From contig JAERTE010000148.1 of the NCBI GenBank assembly GCA_016845145.1, forward strand, positions 1 through 64,000: a stretch of DNA of 64,000 nucleotides. The letters are read 5' to 3'. Shown piece by piece: positions 18,412-26,776 of this stretch (position 1 is its first letter; each line of letters begins with the position of its first letter). Below the pieces are notes generated by a model. That model was not told the DNA's origin. It did not search any database and saw nothing but the letters and a program-made list of their open reading frames with translations. The position numbers and the translations under genes are program-made. Source of the DNA: Rhodospirillaceae bacterium (GTDB taxonomy: Bacteria > Pseudomonadota > Alphaproteobacteria > Rhodospirillales > Casp-alpha2).

Positions 18412-19350
18412 TCAATCGTCGCCACCCGGTTGATGGCCGACTGAATCTGCATATTTCGCCAATTCCTCGGGGTCCATGTAAGCTTCCTCCCATTGCTTGA
18501 TCTGGTCGAAACCAGCGAAGGTGTGGAAGTCGCCGACAGGATGGTTTTGGAAGTTCTTGAAAAACTCGGCCTCCGCCATGGGCCCTTCGTCGCGCATTTT
18601 TACCGCGAAATCATAGACCGCCTGCATGGTGACGCGCATGGTGGCGCCCGGCAGGATGGTGACGGCGATGCCGAAGTCGTTCATTTGGCCCTCGGTCAGG
18701 CGTGGTGAAATGCCGGTCTGGTTATAGAATACCGGGCCTTTGACCTCGTTGCAGACGCGCTCGATCTCGCCCAAATCCGTCGGCCCCTCGACGAACGCCA
18801 AGTCGGCGCCGGCATCCAGATATGCATTGGCGCGCGCAATCGCGTCGTCCAAGGAGCCGCCGTGCGCGCCGCGTGCGTCGGTGCGCGCAATGAGTACAAA
18901 ATCGGGGTCGATCTCGTCGCGGGCATCGGCAGCGGCGCGGTACTTGCCGACCGCCTCGTCCATGGGAATCACGCGGCGTCCAGCCACATGGCCGCAGCGT
19001 TTTGGCATGATCTGATCTTCGATGTGAATGCCGGCAGCGCCCGTCTGGATGTATTCGCGCACCGTGCGGATGACGTTGATGGCATTGCCGTAGCCGTTGT
19101 CGGAATCGGCGACCAGCGGCACATCTACGGCATTGGCGATAAAGCGCGCGTTGGCATGCATCTCGGTCATGGTCGCGAGCCCGGCATCGGGCATGCCCAA
19201 CAGCGACAGCGACGTGCCGTAGCCTGTCATGTAGACGGCGGGAAAGCCGACTTTTTCCAGAATTTTAGCGCTGAGCGCATTGTAGCAACCCGGAATGATC
19301 AGGGTTTTATCCGACTTAAGTAGTTCCCGCAGACGCGTCGATTGGCGCAT
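18412..19350 (-). CDS. Isocitrate lyase/PEP mutase family protein
   Basis: VYMTGYGTSLSLLGMPDAG, ADSDNGYGNAINV, IHIEDQIMPKRCGH motifs. Confidence 0.93.
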   Translation of the reverse strand: MRQSTRLRELLKSDKTLIIPGCYNALSAKILEKVGFPAVYMTGYGTSLSLLGMPDAGLATMTEMHANARFIANAVDVPLVADSDNGYGNAINVIRTVREYIQTGAAGIHIEDQIMPKRCGHVAGRRVIPMDEAVGKYRAAADARDEIDPDFVLIARTDARGAHGGSLDDAIARANAYLDAGADLAFVEGPTDLGEIERVCNEVKGPVFYNQTGISPRLTEGQMNDFGIAVTILPGATMRVTMQAVYDFAVKMRDEGPMAEAEFFKNFQNHPVGDFHTFAGFDQIKQWEEAYMDPEELAKYADSVGHQPGGDD

Positions 19351-19411
19351 GTCCCCCTCCGATAATTGATGCGTATTGTCGGAAGGAGAGTAGGGCAGCC
19401 GTGACGCTCGT

Positions 19412-20395
19412 TCAACCGGCGGCGGGTACCGTCGTCACGGCGATCGGGCAATCTTGCCGGGCCGTCATATCCGGCTCCGCGGGTGGCCCGGCGGTGAGCC
19501 AAAGCACCGATTGACCCTCGGTGGCCAATTCGCAAACGCGCTTCCATGCGCTCGCGTGATCGTCATCGGTGATGCGTTCGGCGTCTTTGCGCGCGAGGTC
19601 GAGGATGGCGCCCGAAACGGTGCTGTCATGCACCATGATATCGCCGGTTTGCATCAATCGAAGGGCGCGGAAGGTCAACAGGTCGGGGTCGCCGCTGCCC
19701 GTGCCGAGAATCGCAATTTCTCCCACGACCTCGATGTCCTCGCCATCGGACAGCCTGGCGATGGTTTGTTCAACCAGGGCATCCGCTTCGTGCATACGTC
19801 CGGCCAATACATGACCGGCGATGGGACCGTCGGCGAATTGCTGCCAGAACCGTCGCCGCGCGGTGCTGTCGCTGATCCCGCTGTTGACTTGCGGTCTTAC
19901 CTTTCCGGCATAGGCGGCGAGGTCTCCCAGATTGGCGGGAATCGCCGATTCGACAGCCGTTTTCACGCGCCTTGCCAGAACCGGGGCCGCACCGCCGGAT
20001 GAGATGGCGGCGGTGATGGGCGCGCGATCGACGATGGCGGGCATAATGAAACTGCATAGCGCTAGGCTGTCGGCAACGTTGACCGGAAGCCCAGCTGCTT
20101 GCGCCAAGGTCGAGACCTGCGTGTTGAGGGCATCGTCTTCAGTCGCGACCATGACCAGACGGCAACCGTCGATGTCCGCCGGCTCGAAAGCTCGGCCGAG
20201 CCACGTAACGCGGTCAGAATCCATCAGGTGCGTCACGGGCGGCTCGATCGATGCGGCCGCCAAACGTACGCGGGCGCCGGCGCGGAGTACGGCCTCGGCA
20301 CGTCTTGCGGCAATGTCATTCGATCCGACGACCAACACGTTGGCGTCTGCAAGATTGAGAAAGATCGGAAACGGCGGCGGTTTGCGCTCAGTCAT
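19412..20395 (-). CDS. CysG-like siroheme synthase: precorrin-2 dehydrogenase domain plus truncated SUMT-like domain
   Basis: PIFLNLADANVLVVGSNDIAARRAEAVLRAGARV (Met8-like NAD domain); C-terminal AILGTGSGDPDLLTFRALRLMQTGDIMVHD is a SUMT N-terminus, domain ends about 100 aa later. Confidence 0.85.
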   Translation of the reverse strand: MTERKPPPFPIFLNLADANVLVVGSNDIAARRAEAVLRAGARVRLAAASIEPPVTHLMDSDRVTWLGRAFEPADIDGCRLVMVATEDDALNTQVSTLAQAAGLPVNVADSLALCSFIMPAIVDRAPITAAISSGGAAPVLARRVKTAVESAIPANLGDLAAYAGKVRPQVNSGISDSTARRRFWQQFADGPIAGHVLAGRMHEADALVEQTIARLSDGEDIEVVGEIAILGTGSGDPDLLTFRALRLMQTGDIMVHDSTVSGAILDLARKDAERITDDDHASAWKRVCELATEGQSVLWLTAGPPAEPDMTARQDCPIAVTTVPAAG

Positions 20396-20621
20396 TTTGC
20401 GAGTCTTCAAGTGTGCCCGTACTTTCAGCCCAGCTGCTCATGGCGTGGCCCCAAGCCTTGGCGGTGGCCGGATCGATATCGAAAACGGTAAAGCGCGAAC
20501 GTTCGCGGATTCGGACCCGCATCATTTTCACGCCGTCCACCATCTCAACGTCCTGCAAAAGGATTTCCTGGCCAAACGGTGCGGCCAGTTCGGCCACGAG
20601 GGTCGTGGTTTCGCCGCTCAT
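20388..20621 (-). CDS. Small hypothetical protein (about 77 aa)
   Basis: MSGETTTLVAELAAPFGQEILLQDVEMVDGVKMMRVRIRERSRFTVFDIDPATAKAWG...; overlaps start of the CysG-like gene. Confidence 0.7.
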   Translation of the reverse strand: MSGETTTLVAELAAPFGQEILLQDVEMVDGVKMMRVRIRERSRFTVFDIDPATAKAWGHAMSSWAESTGTLEDSQND

Positions 20622-20634
20622 TGGATTGCCTCCA

Positions 20635-20862
20635 TTAACGCGTTCCCCAAGTAAACGCGTTCTCGACCAAAAATTCCCAATTGCGCGGTGTGTCCGGATA
20701 ATCGGGTTTGATATCCATTTCCAGCATCGCCTTGCCGGCTTCATCGGCAACGTGCTTGATCACTTCGATTAATTCCTGGAACGACGCGGTGTCGGGGTTG
20801 CGAATAATAATTTGGCTCAAGAGGATGGGCGGATTGGCGTGTTCGGTGATGGTCGGGGTCAT
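20635..20862 (-). CDS. Small hypothetical protein (about 75 aa)
   Basis: MTPTITEHANPPILLSQIIIRNPDTASFQELIEVIKHVADEAGKAMLEMDIKPDYPDTPRNWEFLVENAFTWGTR; RBS aggagat upstream. Confidence 0.7.
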   Translation of the reverse strand: MTPTITEHANPPILLSQIIIRNPDTASFQELIEVIKHVADEAGKAMLEMDIKPDYPDTPRNWEFLVENAFTWGTR

Positions 20863-20881
20863 GGCGGATATCTCCTGAAAT

Positions 20882-21781
20882 TCAAAAAGCCACCCGGTCT
20901 CGGAAGCGTGCGCGGTAGAGCAGCCGCCCTTGGCCTGTTTGGTCCGGGTTTTCGAAACTGGTGCGCCGATGCAGCACGTTATTACATATGACACCTTCGC
21001 CGGCCTGCAAGCGGTGTGTCATCATCAATGGGTCGCCGCCATCTAGAAGATCGCGCAGAAAAGCGCGTGCGTCTGCCGTTGCCGGGTCGTCGCGCCACAC
21101 GGCGGAGCGTACGCGATGAGTGTAGCGCATGGCCAACTGTCCATCGATAACCGCGAACACCGGCCCTGTCTCTGCGCCGCGCACGTCTCCCGGCTCGATG
21201 TCGTTGGCGGGGATCGTCAGCGCGTCGGCGTGCATGAGGGCGTTGATCCACTCCGGATTCTCGTCACGCAACCGGATGTAGGCGATGTCTGTGTCGAAGA
21301 GTTGCGATTCGCCCCCCGTTGCGGCCGATCGAACGCAATGCAACACCATGCCCAGGACCCATTGGCCGGTTGGATTGTAGTAGCCGTCGGTGTGCCAGCT
21401 CAGTTGTTTATTGGAATAAGGGATATAAACACCGCGCCGCGAATCGGCCATGCCGGCAACGGAAAGCTCGGTGATTCCGTCTTCTCCCGTAAGCAGGGGT
21501 TTTTCCAGCCGATTAAGGCCGAACAGCGCCGCCAAGGACAGCACATCGTCTTTCGAAAGAACGCTGGAAACCTTATAGACCGCCATGTTGAAGCGCTGGC
21601 AGCGGTCGCGAATTTGGCTTATTTCCAGGGCGCTCGGGCTGGATGCATCTTCAATGATGACCTGAAGGTCATGGACGCTGGTGGGTGAGTCGGCCAGTTT
21701 GGCGGCCCGCCACTCTGTATAGGCCGCCTCGTCACGCAGGTCGAAAGAGTTTCCGGTTCTTGCTTGAACTGTTGCCGTCAT
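20882..21781 (-). CDS. TauD/TfdA-like Fe(II)/alpha-ketoglutarate dioxygenase
   Basis: SWHTDGYYNPTGQWVLGMVLHCVRSAATGGESQLFD and GVICNNVLHRRTSF (HxD...H triad). Confidence 0.85.
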   Translation of the reverse strand: MTATVQARTGNSFDLRDEAAYTEWRAAKLADSPTSVHDLQVIIEDASSPSALEISQIRDRCQRFNMAVYKVSSVLSKDDVLSLAALFGLNRLEKPLLTGEDGITELSVAGMADSRRGVYIPYSNKQLSWHTDGYYNPTGQWVLGMVLHCVRSAATGGESQLFDTDIAYIRLRDENPEWINALMHADALTIPANDIEPGDVRGAETGPVFAVIDGQLAMRYTHRVRSAVWRDDPATADARAFLRDLLDGGDPLMMTHRLQAGEGVICNNVLHRRTSFENPDQTGQGRLLYRARFRDRVAF

Positions 21782-21856
21782 GATGTGAAACGCCTTAAAA
21801 TCAAGGCTTCAAGCATAGCCGCGAATTCGATTTACGGCACGCTGAAAGCCAAAGTA

Positions 21857-21893
21857 CAACAAACCTTGTTGATAATTTATATTTTTTGAATAT
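21857..21893. promoter_or_regulatory. AT-rich dsr divergent promoter region with two short inverted repeats
   Basis: caacaa-acc-ttgttg (21857-21871) and atatt-ttttg-aatat (21879-21893) between the dioxygenase gene and dsrA. Confidence 0.45.
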
Positions 21894-22033
21894 GATAATG
21901 TCCAGGTCGTGAATAACGGGTCCGGACCGACACTCGAAAACCCCCGGAACTCTACGCCCCGAAGGATGAATAAAAAGGGTAAACAGGGGACGGTCCGTTG
22001 TCGGCGGCCCGTCGGGTAACTTGGAGAAAAAAC

Positions 22034-23323
22034 GTGGCAACCAAAAAGCATGAAACAAAACTTCTCGACGAGCTGGAAGATGGCCCCTGGCCCAGTTTCG
22101 TCAAAGGCCTGAAACGGCTTCGCGATTCCGATGACAAGCAATACGCGCCGATGATGAACGACTTGCTCGGCCAGCTCGAGCACAGTTACGAAACGACGCG
22201 TGGCTATTGGAAGGGCGGCACGGTCAGCGTGTTCGGGTATGGCGGCGGTATTATTCCGCGCTTCTCCGAAGTCTCTGAAGAATATCCTGAATCGAAAGAG
22301 TTCCATACATTGCGCGTCATGCCGCCAGCCGGCATGCACTATGACACCAAGGTGTTGCGCGACCTATGTGATGTCTGGGAGCGGCATGGCTCCGGTCTGA
22401 TCGCCTTTCACGGCCAATCAGGCGATATCATGTTCCAAGGTGCGACGACGGAAAACGTCCAGGCGGCCTTTGACGAGCTCAATGAAATGGGTTTCGACCT
22501 CGGCGGCGCGGGCCCGGCCTTGCGCACGTCGATGAGCTGCGTCGGCCACGCGCGTTGTGAACAGTCCTGCTACGACGAAGCCCGTGCGCTGCGTTCGGTG
22601 ATCAACGAGTTCCTCGACGAAATGCACCGTCCGGCACTGCCCTACAAGTTTAAGTTCAAGTTCTCGGGCTGTCCCAACGATTGCGTCAACGCCATTCACC
22701 GCGCCGACTTCGCCGTGATCGGCACCTGGCGCGATGACATGAAAGTCGATCAGGGCGAGGTTAAGGCCTACATCGACGAGGTTGGGCGCAAATACATGAT
22801 CGACAACGTCATTGCGCGTTGTCCGACCAATGCCTTAAGCCTCAACGACGATGACACCCTGGACGTGGACAATTCCAGCTGCGTGCGCTGCATGCACTGC
22901 CTGAATGTCATGACCAAAGCGCTGTCGCCGGGTGATGACAAGGGTGTCTCCATTCTCATGGGTGGCAAACGCGCGCTGAAGATCGGCGATCTCATGGGTA
23001 CGGTCATTGTGCCGTTCATGAAACTCGAGACGGATGAAGACTTCGAGAAATTCACAGAGTTCGCCGAGCGGGTAATCGAGTTCTTTGCCGAGAACGCGCT
23101 TGAGCATGAGCGTGTCGGTGAAACCATCGACCGCATCGGGATCACGAACTTCCTTGAAGGTGTCGGCGTTGATATCGACCCGAACATGATCAGCCATCCG
23201 CGTACAAATTCGTTCGTACGCACCGATGACTTCGATGAAGCCGCCGAGCAGTGGGAAGAGCGCAAGAAGCGCCGGGCCGCTGGTGAGGACAACATTCGTG
23301 AGGACTTCGTCGCCGCCGAATAG
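22034..23323 (+). CDS. dsrA: Reverse-type dissimilatory sulfite reductase alpha subunit
   Basis: GTG start; siroheme/FeS motif CVGHARCEQSCYDE, FSGCPNDCVNA, ferredoxin domain CVRCMHCLNVM. Confidence 0.97.
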   Translation: MATKKHETKLLDELEDGPWPSFVKGLKRLRDSDDKQYAPMMNDLLGQLEHSYETTRGYWKGGTVSVFGYGGGIIPRFSEVSEEYPESKEFHTLRVMPPAGMHYDTKVLRDLCDVWERHGSGLIAFHGQSGDIMFQGATTENVQAAFDELNEMGFDLGGAGPALRTSMSCVGHARCEQSCYDEARALRSVINEFLDEMHRPALPYKFKFKFSGCPNDCVNAIHRADFAVIGTWRDDMKVDQGEVKAYIDEVGRKYMIDNVIARCPTNALSLNDDDTLDVDNSSCVRCMHCLNVMTKALSPGDDKGVSILMGGKRALKIGDLMGTVIVPFMKLETDEDFEKFTEFAERVIEFFAENALEHERVGETIDRIGITNFLEGVGVDIDPNMISHPRTNSFVRTDDFDEAAEQWEERKKRRAAGEDNIREDFVAAE

Positions 23324-23357
23324 GGTGCCGCGACCAGAAGAATAGGAAGGCAGAAAA

Positions 23358-24440
23358 ATGTCTGAGGAAAAACAAGCACCCCGTCGTCCCGTCGAATGCG
23401 GCGTTCCCGACCCGATGCAGTACATGCATCCGGTCCTGAAGGCCAACTACGGTAACTGGGATTGGCATGACCGCATGCGCCCAGGCGTTTTGCATCACGT
23501 CTCTAAAAGCGGAGACGAGGTTTGGACGGTCCGTGCCGGTACGCAACGCCAGATGGACGTCTATACCATCCGCCTGCTGTGCGATATTGCCGACGAATTT
23601 GCCGAAGGCCACGTGCGCTTCACAACCCGCTCCAACATCGAGTTCATGGTGTCGAGTGAAGCCCAGGTGGAGCCGCTGATCGGCAAATTGAATGATGAAG
23701 GGTTCCCTGTCGGCGGTACCGGTAACTCGGTGTCGATGATTTCGCATACTCAAGGTTGGCTGCATTGCGACATTCCGGGCACGGATGCGTCGGGTGTGGT
23801 GAAGTCGTTGATGGATATGATGTACGAGGAATTCGTCAAGGAAGAGATGCCGAACCGCGTGCGTATCACCACATCGTGCTGCCAGATCAACTGTGGCGGC
23901 CAGGGCGATATCGCCATTAACGTGCAGTACACCAAGCCACCCGTGATCAACCACGACTTGGTGGCCAATGTCTGTGAGCGCCCAGCCGTTGTGGCGCGTT
24001 GCCCGGTTGCGGCTATCCGCCCCGCCATGGTCAACGGCAAGGCGACCCTGGAAATTGACGAGAAGAAGTGCATTTGCTGTGGCGCGTGCTATCCGCCGTG
24101 CCCGCCGATGCAAATCAACTCTCGTGAATCCACCAAGATCGCGATCTGGGTCGGGGGCAAGCACTCCAATGCGCGTTCCAAGCCGACCTTCCACAAATTG
24201 GTGATGGCCAATCTGCCCAACAATGCGCCGCGCTGGCCCGAGGTTGAAGAGGTGGTTCGGAAAATCCTCTACGCCTACAAGGACAACGCCCGTGACTGGG
24301 AGCGTATGGGCGAATGGATTGAACGCATCGGCTGGCCGAAGTTCTTCGAATTGGTCGATACGCCGTTCACGCACCATCACCTGGATGATTATCGTGGTGG
24401 TCGTGCGGCGTTGAACGCCTCGGCACACATTCATTTCTAG
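23358..24440 (+). CDS. dsrB: Reverse-type dissimilatory sulfite reductase beta subunit
   Basis: TTSCCQINCGGQGDIAI, CICCGACYPPCPPM. Confidence 0.97.
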   Translation: MSEEKQAPRRPVECGVPDPMQYMHPVLKANYGNWDWHDRMRPGVLHHVSKSGDEVWTVRAGTQRQMDVYTIRLLCDIADEFAEGHVRFTTRSNIEFMVSSEAQVEPLIGKLNDEGFPVGGTGNSVSMISHTQGWLHCDIPGTDASGVVKSLMDMMYEEFVKEEMPNRVRITTSCCQINCGGQGDIAINVQYTKPPVINHDLVANVCERPAVVARCPVAAIRPAMVNGKATLEIDEKKCICCGACYPPCPPMQINSRESTKIAIWVGGKHSNARSKPTFHKLVMANLPNNAPRWPEVEEVVRKILYAYKDNARDWERMGEWIERIGWPKFFELVDTPFTHHHLDDYRGGRAALNASAHIHF

Positions 24441-24452
24441 GGGCTTTGAAGA

Positions 24453-24812
24453 ATGAAGTTTGGAGTTCTCGTCAACGAAGGTCCGTTCACGCACCAAGCG
24501 TCGGATTCGGCCTACCACTTCACCAAAGCCGCCCTGGAAAAGGGGCACGAGGTGATGCGGGTGTTCTTCTATTACGACGGCGTCAACAACGCCAATAAGC
24601 TCTCCGAGCCACAGTCAGACGACCGCAATCTGGTGAAGATGTGGGGCGAACTGGCTGCCGAACACAATCTGGATTTGGTGGTCTGCGTCGCGGCTGCGCT
24701 CCGGCGCGGCATCAAAGACGAGATTTTGGCGGATGGGTTCAGGATTTCCGGCCTCGGTCAATTGATTGAATTGGGCATGGCGGCCGACCGCACGGTCGTG
24801 TTCGGCGATTGA
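24453..24812 (+). CDS. dsrE: Sulfurtransferase subunit DsrE
   Basis: DsrE/F fold; conserved Cys in LVVCVAAALRRGI; position in operon. Confidence 0.95.
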   Translation: MKFGVLVNEGPFTHQASDSAYHFTKAALEKGHEVMRVFFYYDGVNNANKLSEPQSDDRNLVKMWGELAAEHNLDLVVCVAAALRRGIKDEILADGFRISGLGQLIELGMAADRTVVFGD

Positions 24813-24822
24813 GGGGGCTTAA

Positions 24823-25245
24823 ATGGAAGACGTACAATTCGATACAGAGGGCGTGAAAAAGAAATTCATGTTCGTCAATTCAAAGGCTCCCTATGGCACC
24901 ATTTATGCCTTGGAAGTGCTGGAGATGATCATGATTTCGGCCGCTTTTGAGCAACATGCCGTGATCGCCTTCGTTGATGACGGGGTGTTTCAGATCAAGA
25001 AAGGCCACAACACCAAAGCGACGGGCATGAAGAACTTCTCGCCCACATACGGTGTGGTCGAAATGGAAAAAGAAGACGCCGACGAGGACGAAGACATCGA
25101 TATGGTCTGGCGCATCGTGGTGGAGAAAGAATCCATCGAAGCCCGCGGGCTCTCTGCGGATGATTTCGTCGTTGACGTGGAGGTGCTGAGCAGCGCCGAG
25201 CTTTCGGACCTGATGGCCGAGCAAGAAGTCGTGTTGAGCGGCTAA
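24823..25245 (+). CDS. dsrF: Sulfurtransferase subunit DsrF
   Basis: KKFMFVNSKAPYGTIYALEVLEMIMISAAF; GMKNFSPTYG; position in operon. Confidence 0.94.
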   Translation: MEDVQFDTEGVKKKFMFVNSKAPYGTIYALEVLEMIMISAAFEQHAVIAFVDDGVFQIKKGHNTKATGMKNFSPTYGVVEMEKEDADEDEDIDMVWRIVVEKESIEARGLSADDFVVDVEVLSSAELSDLMAEQEVVLSG

Positions 25246-25263
25246 GGTAAAGGATTGCACAAC

Positions 25264-25572
25264 ATGAACATGCTGCATACGGTTAATAAATCACCTTTCG
25301 AGAGGGGCGCGTTGGAAACCTGCCTGCGTCTCGCCAAGTCGGGTGCTGCTGTGTTGCTGATCGAAGACGGCGTCTATGCCGCTTTGGCCGGCACCGCCAA
25401 GAGCGACCTGATTGAGGGCCGCAAGGGCGATTTGAAATTCTATGTCCTGGACACGGATATCGACGCCCGGGGCTTGAACGAAAAACCCATGATTGATGGG
25501 GTTGAGACGGTCGACTACGGGGGATTTGTCGATCTCGTCGCTGAACACGACGCCGTCCATTCATGGCTATAA
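25264..25572 (+). CDS. dsrH: Sulfurtransferase subunit DsrH
   Basis: MLHTVNKSPFERGALETCLRLAKSGAAVLLIEDGVYAAL. Confidence 0.95.
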   Translation: MNMLHTVNKSPFERGALETCLRLAKSGAAVLLIEDGVYAALAGTAKSDLIEGRKGDLKFYVLDTDIDARGLNEKPMIDGVETVDYGGFVDLVAEHDAVHSWL

Positions 25573-25614
25573 CAACAGATACCACGACCGAAATTTAGAA
25601 TAGGAGTTAAACAT

Positions 25615-25947
25615 ATGGCATACGAACTGAATGGCCAGAGCATCGAATCCGATGAAGAAGGCTATCTCACCGACATCAGCGTCTGGAACGAAGACTTGGC
25701 CGATCTGATCGCCAAGGACGAAGACATCGATATGACTTCCGAGCACTGGGAGGTCGTGAACTTCCTGCGTGAATATTACGAAGAATACCAGGTCGCTCCG
25801 GCAGTGCGCGTGCTCACCAAGGCGGTGAAAAAGAAACTCGGCGCCGACAAGGGTAACTCGGGCTACTTGTACGAACTGTTCCCCTACGGTCCGGCCAAGC
25901 AGGCATGCAAAATTGCCGGTTTGCCGAAACCGACGGGTTGCGTGTAA
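25615..25947 (+). CDS. dsrC: Sulfur carrier protein DsrC
   Basis: C-terminal CKIAGLPKPTGCV with both conserved cysteines. Confidence 0.97.
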   Translation: MAYELNGQSIESDEEGYLTDISVWNEDLADLIAKDEDIDMTSEHWEVVNFLREYYEEYQVAPAVRVLTKAVKKKLGADKGNSGYLYELFPYGPAKQACKIAGLPKPTGCV

Positions 25948-25991
25948 GCGTCTGTTTTAGAACAGATTTCAGTTTTCTGGCGGTGTTTTGA

Positions 25992-26021
25992 CCGTTCTCG
26001 GACGAAACCCGTCGGGAACGG
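25992..26021 (+). promoter_or_regulatory. Hairpin between dsrC and dsrM (possible processing/stability element)
   Basis: ccgttctcgg acgaaacccg tcgggaacgg; 10-bp stem including two G-T pairs, 10-nt loop. Confidence 0.6.
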
Positions 26022-26039
26022 ATACGGGAGGGCTTTGAG

Positions 26040-26774
26040 TTGACGACGGTGTTCGCGATATTGCTATTGGTGGCATTCGCCGTGCTGGTCGTTGGCGTGG
26101 CCCTTAAGGTCCGTCAGTATTGGAACACCCCGGCGCCATTGAAAATCGCCACCACCCCGGCGCCGACGACGCGCTCGGGCGTGGTCGTGCGGATGTTCCG
26201 CGAGCTGGTGTTTTTCGAAAGCCTGTTCAAGTCCAACAAATGGATCTGGGTGTTCGGCTATCTGTTCCACGGCGCCATGGCCTTGGTGTTGCTCCGGCAT
26301 CTGCGCTATTTCACCGAGCCCGTCTGGGATTGGGTGGTGTTGATCCAGCCGTTCGGCAAATACGCAGGTTTTGCCATGGCGATTGGCTTGTTCGGTCTAT
26401 GGGCGCGGCGGTTCTTGGTGGATCGGGTGCGTTATATCTCGGCACTGTCCGATCATCTGATGCTGGCGTTGCTGGTCGGCATTACGCTGACGGGGCTGGG
26501 CATGAAGTATGTGGCGCACACGGATATCGTCATGCTCAAGGCTTTTGCGCTGGGGCTGTTGCACTTCGATTGGCAGCCCTTGCCGACGCACCCGTTGCTG
26601 CTTGCGCACCTAGGGATGGTCGCGTTGTTGATGGTGGTATTTCCGTTTTCCAAGCTATTGCACGCGCCCGGCGTATTCTTCAGCCCGACCCGTAACCAGG
26701 TGGACAATCCGCGCGAGCGTAGGCATTTGGCGGCGTGGGCGGCGGAGCTTGAATCCAAAAATGGTGGAGACTGA
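26040..26774 (+). CDS. dsrM: DsrM, membrane cytochrome b (TTG start likely)
   Basis: NarI-like membrane protein; between dsrC and dsrK. Confidence 0.92.
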   Translation: MTTVFAILLLVAFAVLVVGVALKVRQYWNTPAPLKIATTPAPTTRSGVVVRMFRELVFFESLFKSNKWIWVFGYLFHGAMALVLLRHLRYFTEPVWDWVVLIQPFGKYAGFAMAIGLFGLWARRFLVDRVRYISALSDHLMLALLVGITLTGLGMKYVAHTDIVMLKAFALGLLHFDWQPLPTHPLLLAHLGMVALLMVVFPFSKLLHAPGVFFSPTRNQVDNPRERRHLAAWAAELESKNGGD

Positions 26775-26776
26775 TC

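Noticed and set aside
21919-21928. ggtccggacc palindrome upstream of dsrA
   Set aside because: 10-bp GC-rich palindromes are common in such genomes; no further support.
23190-24548. 452-aa minus-strand ORF opposite dsrB
   Set aside because: Antisense to intact dsrB; no recognisable domain, His/Arg-rich.
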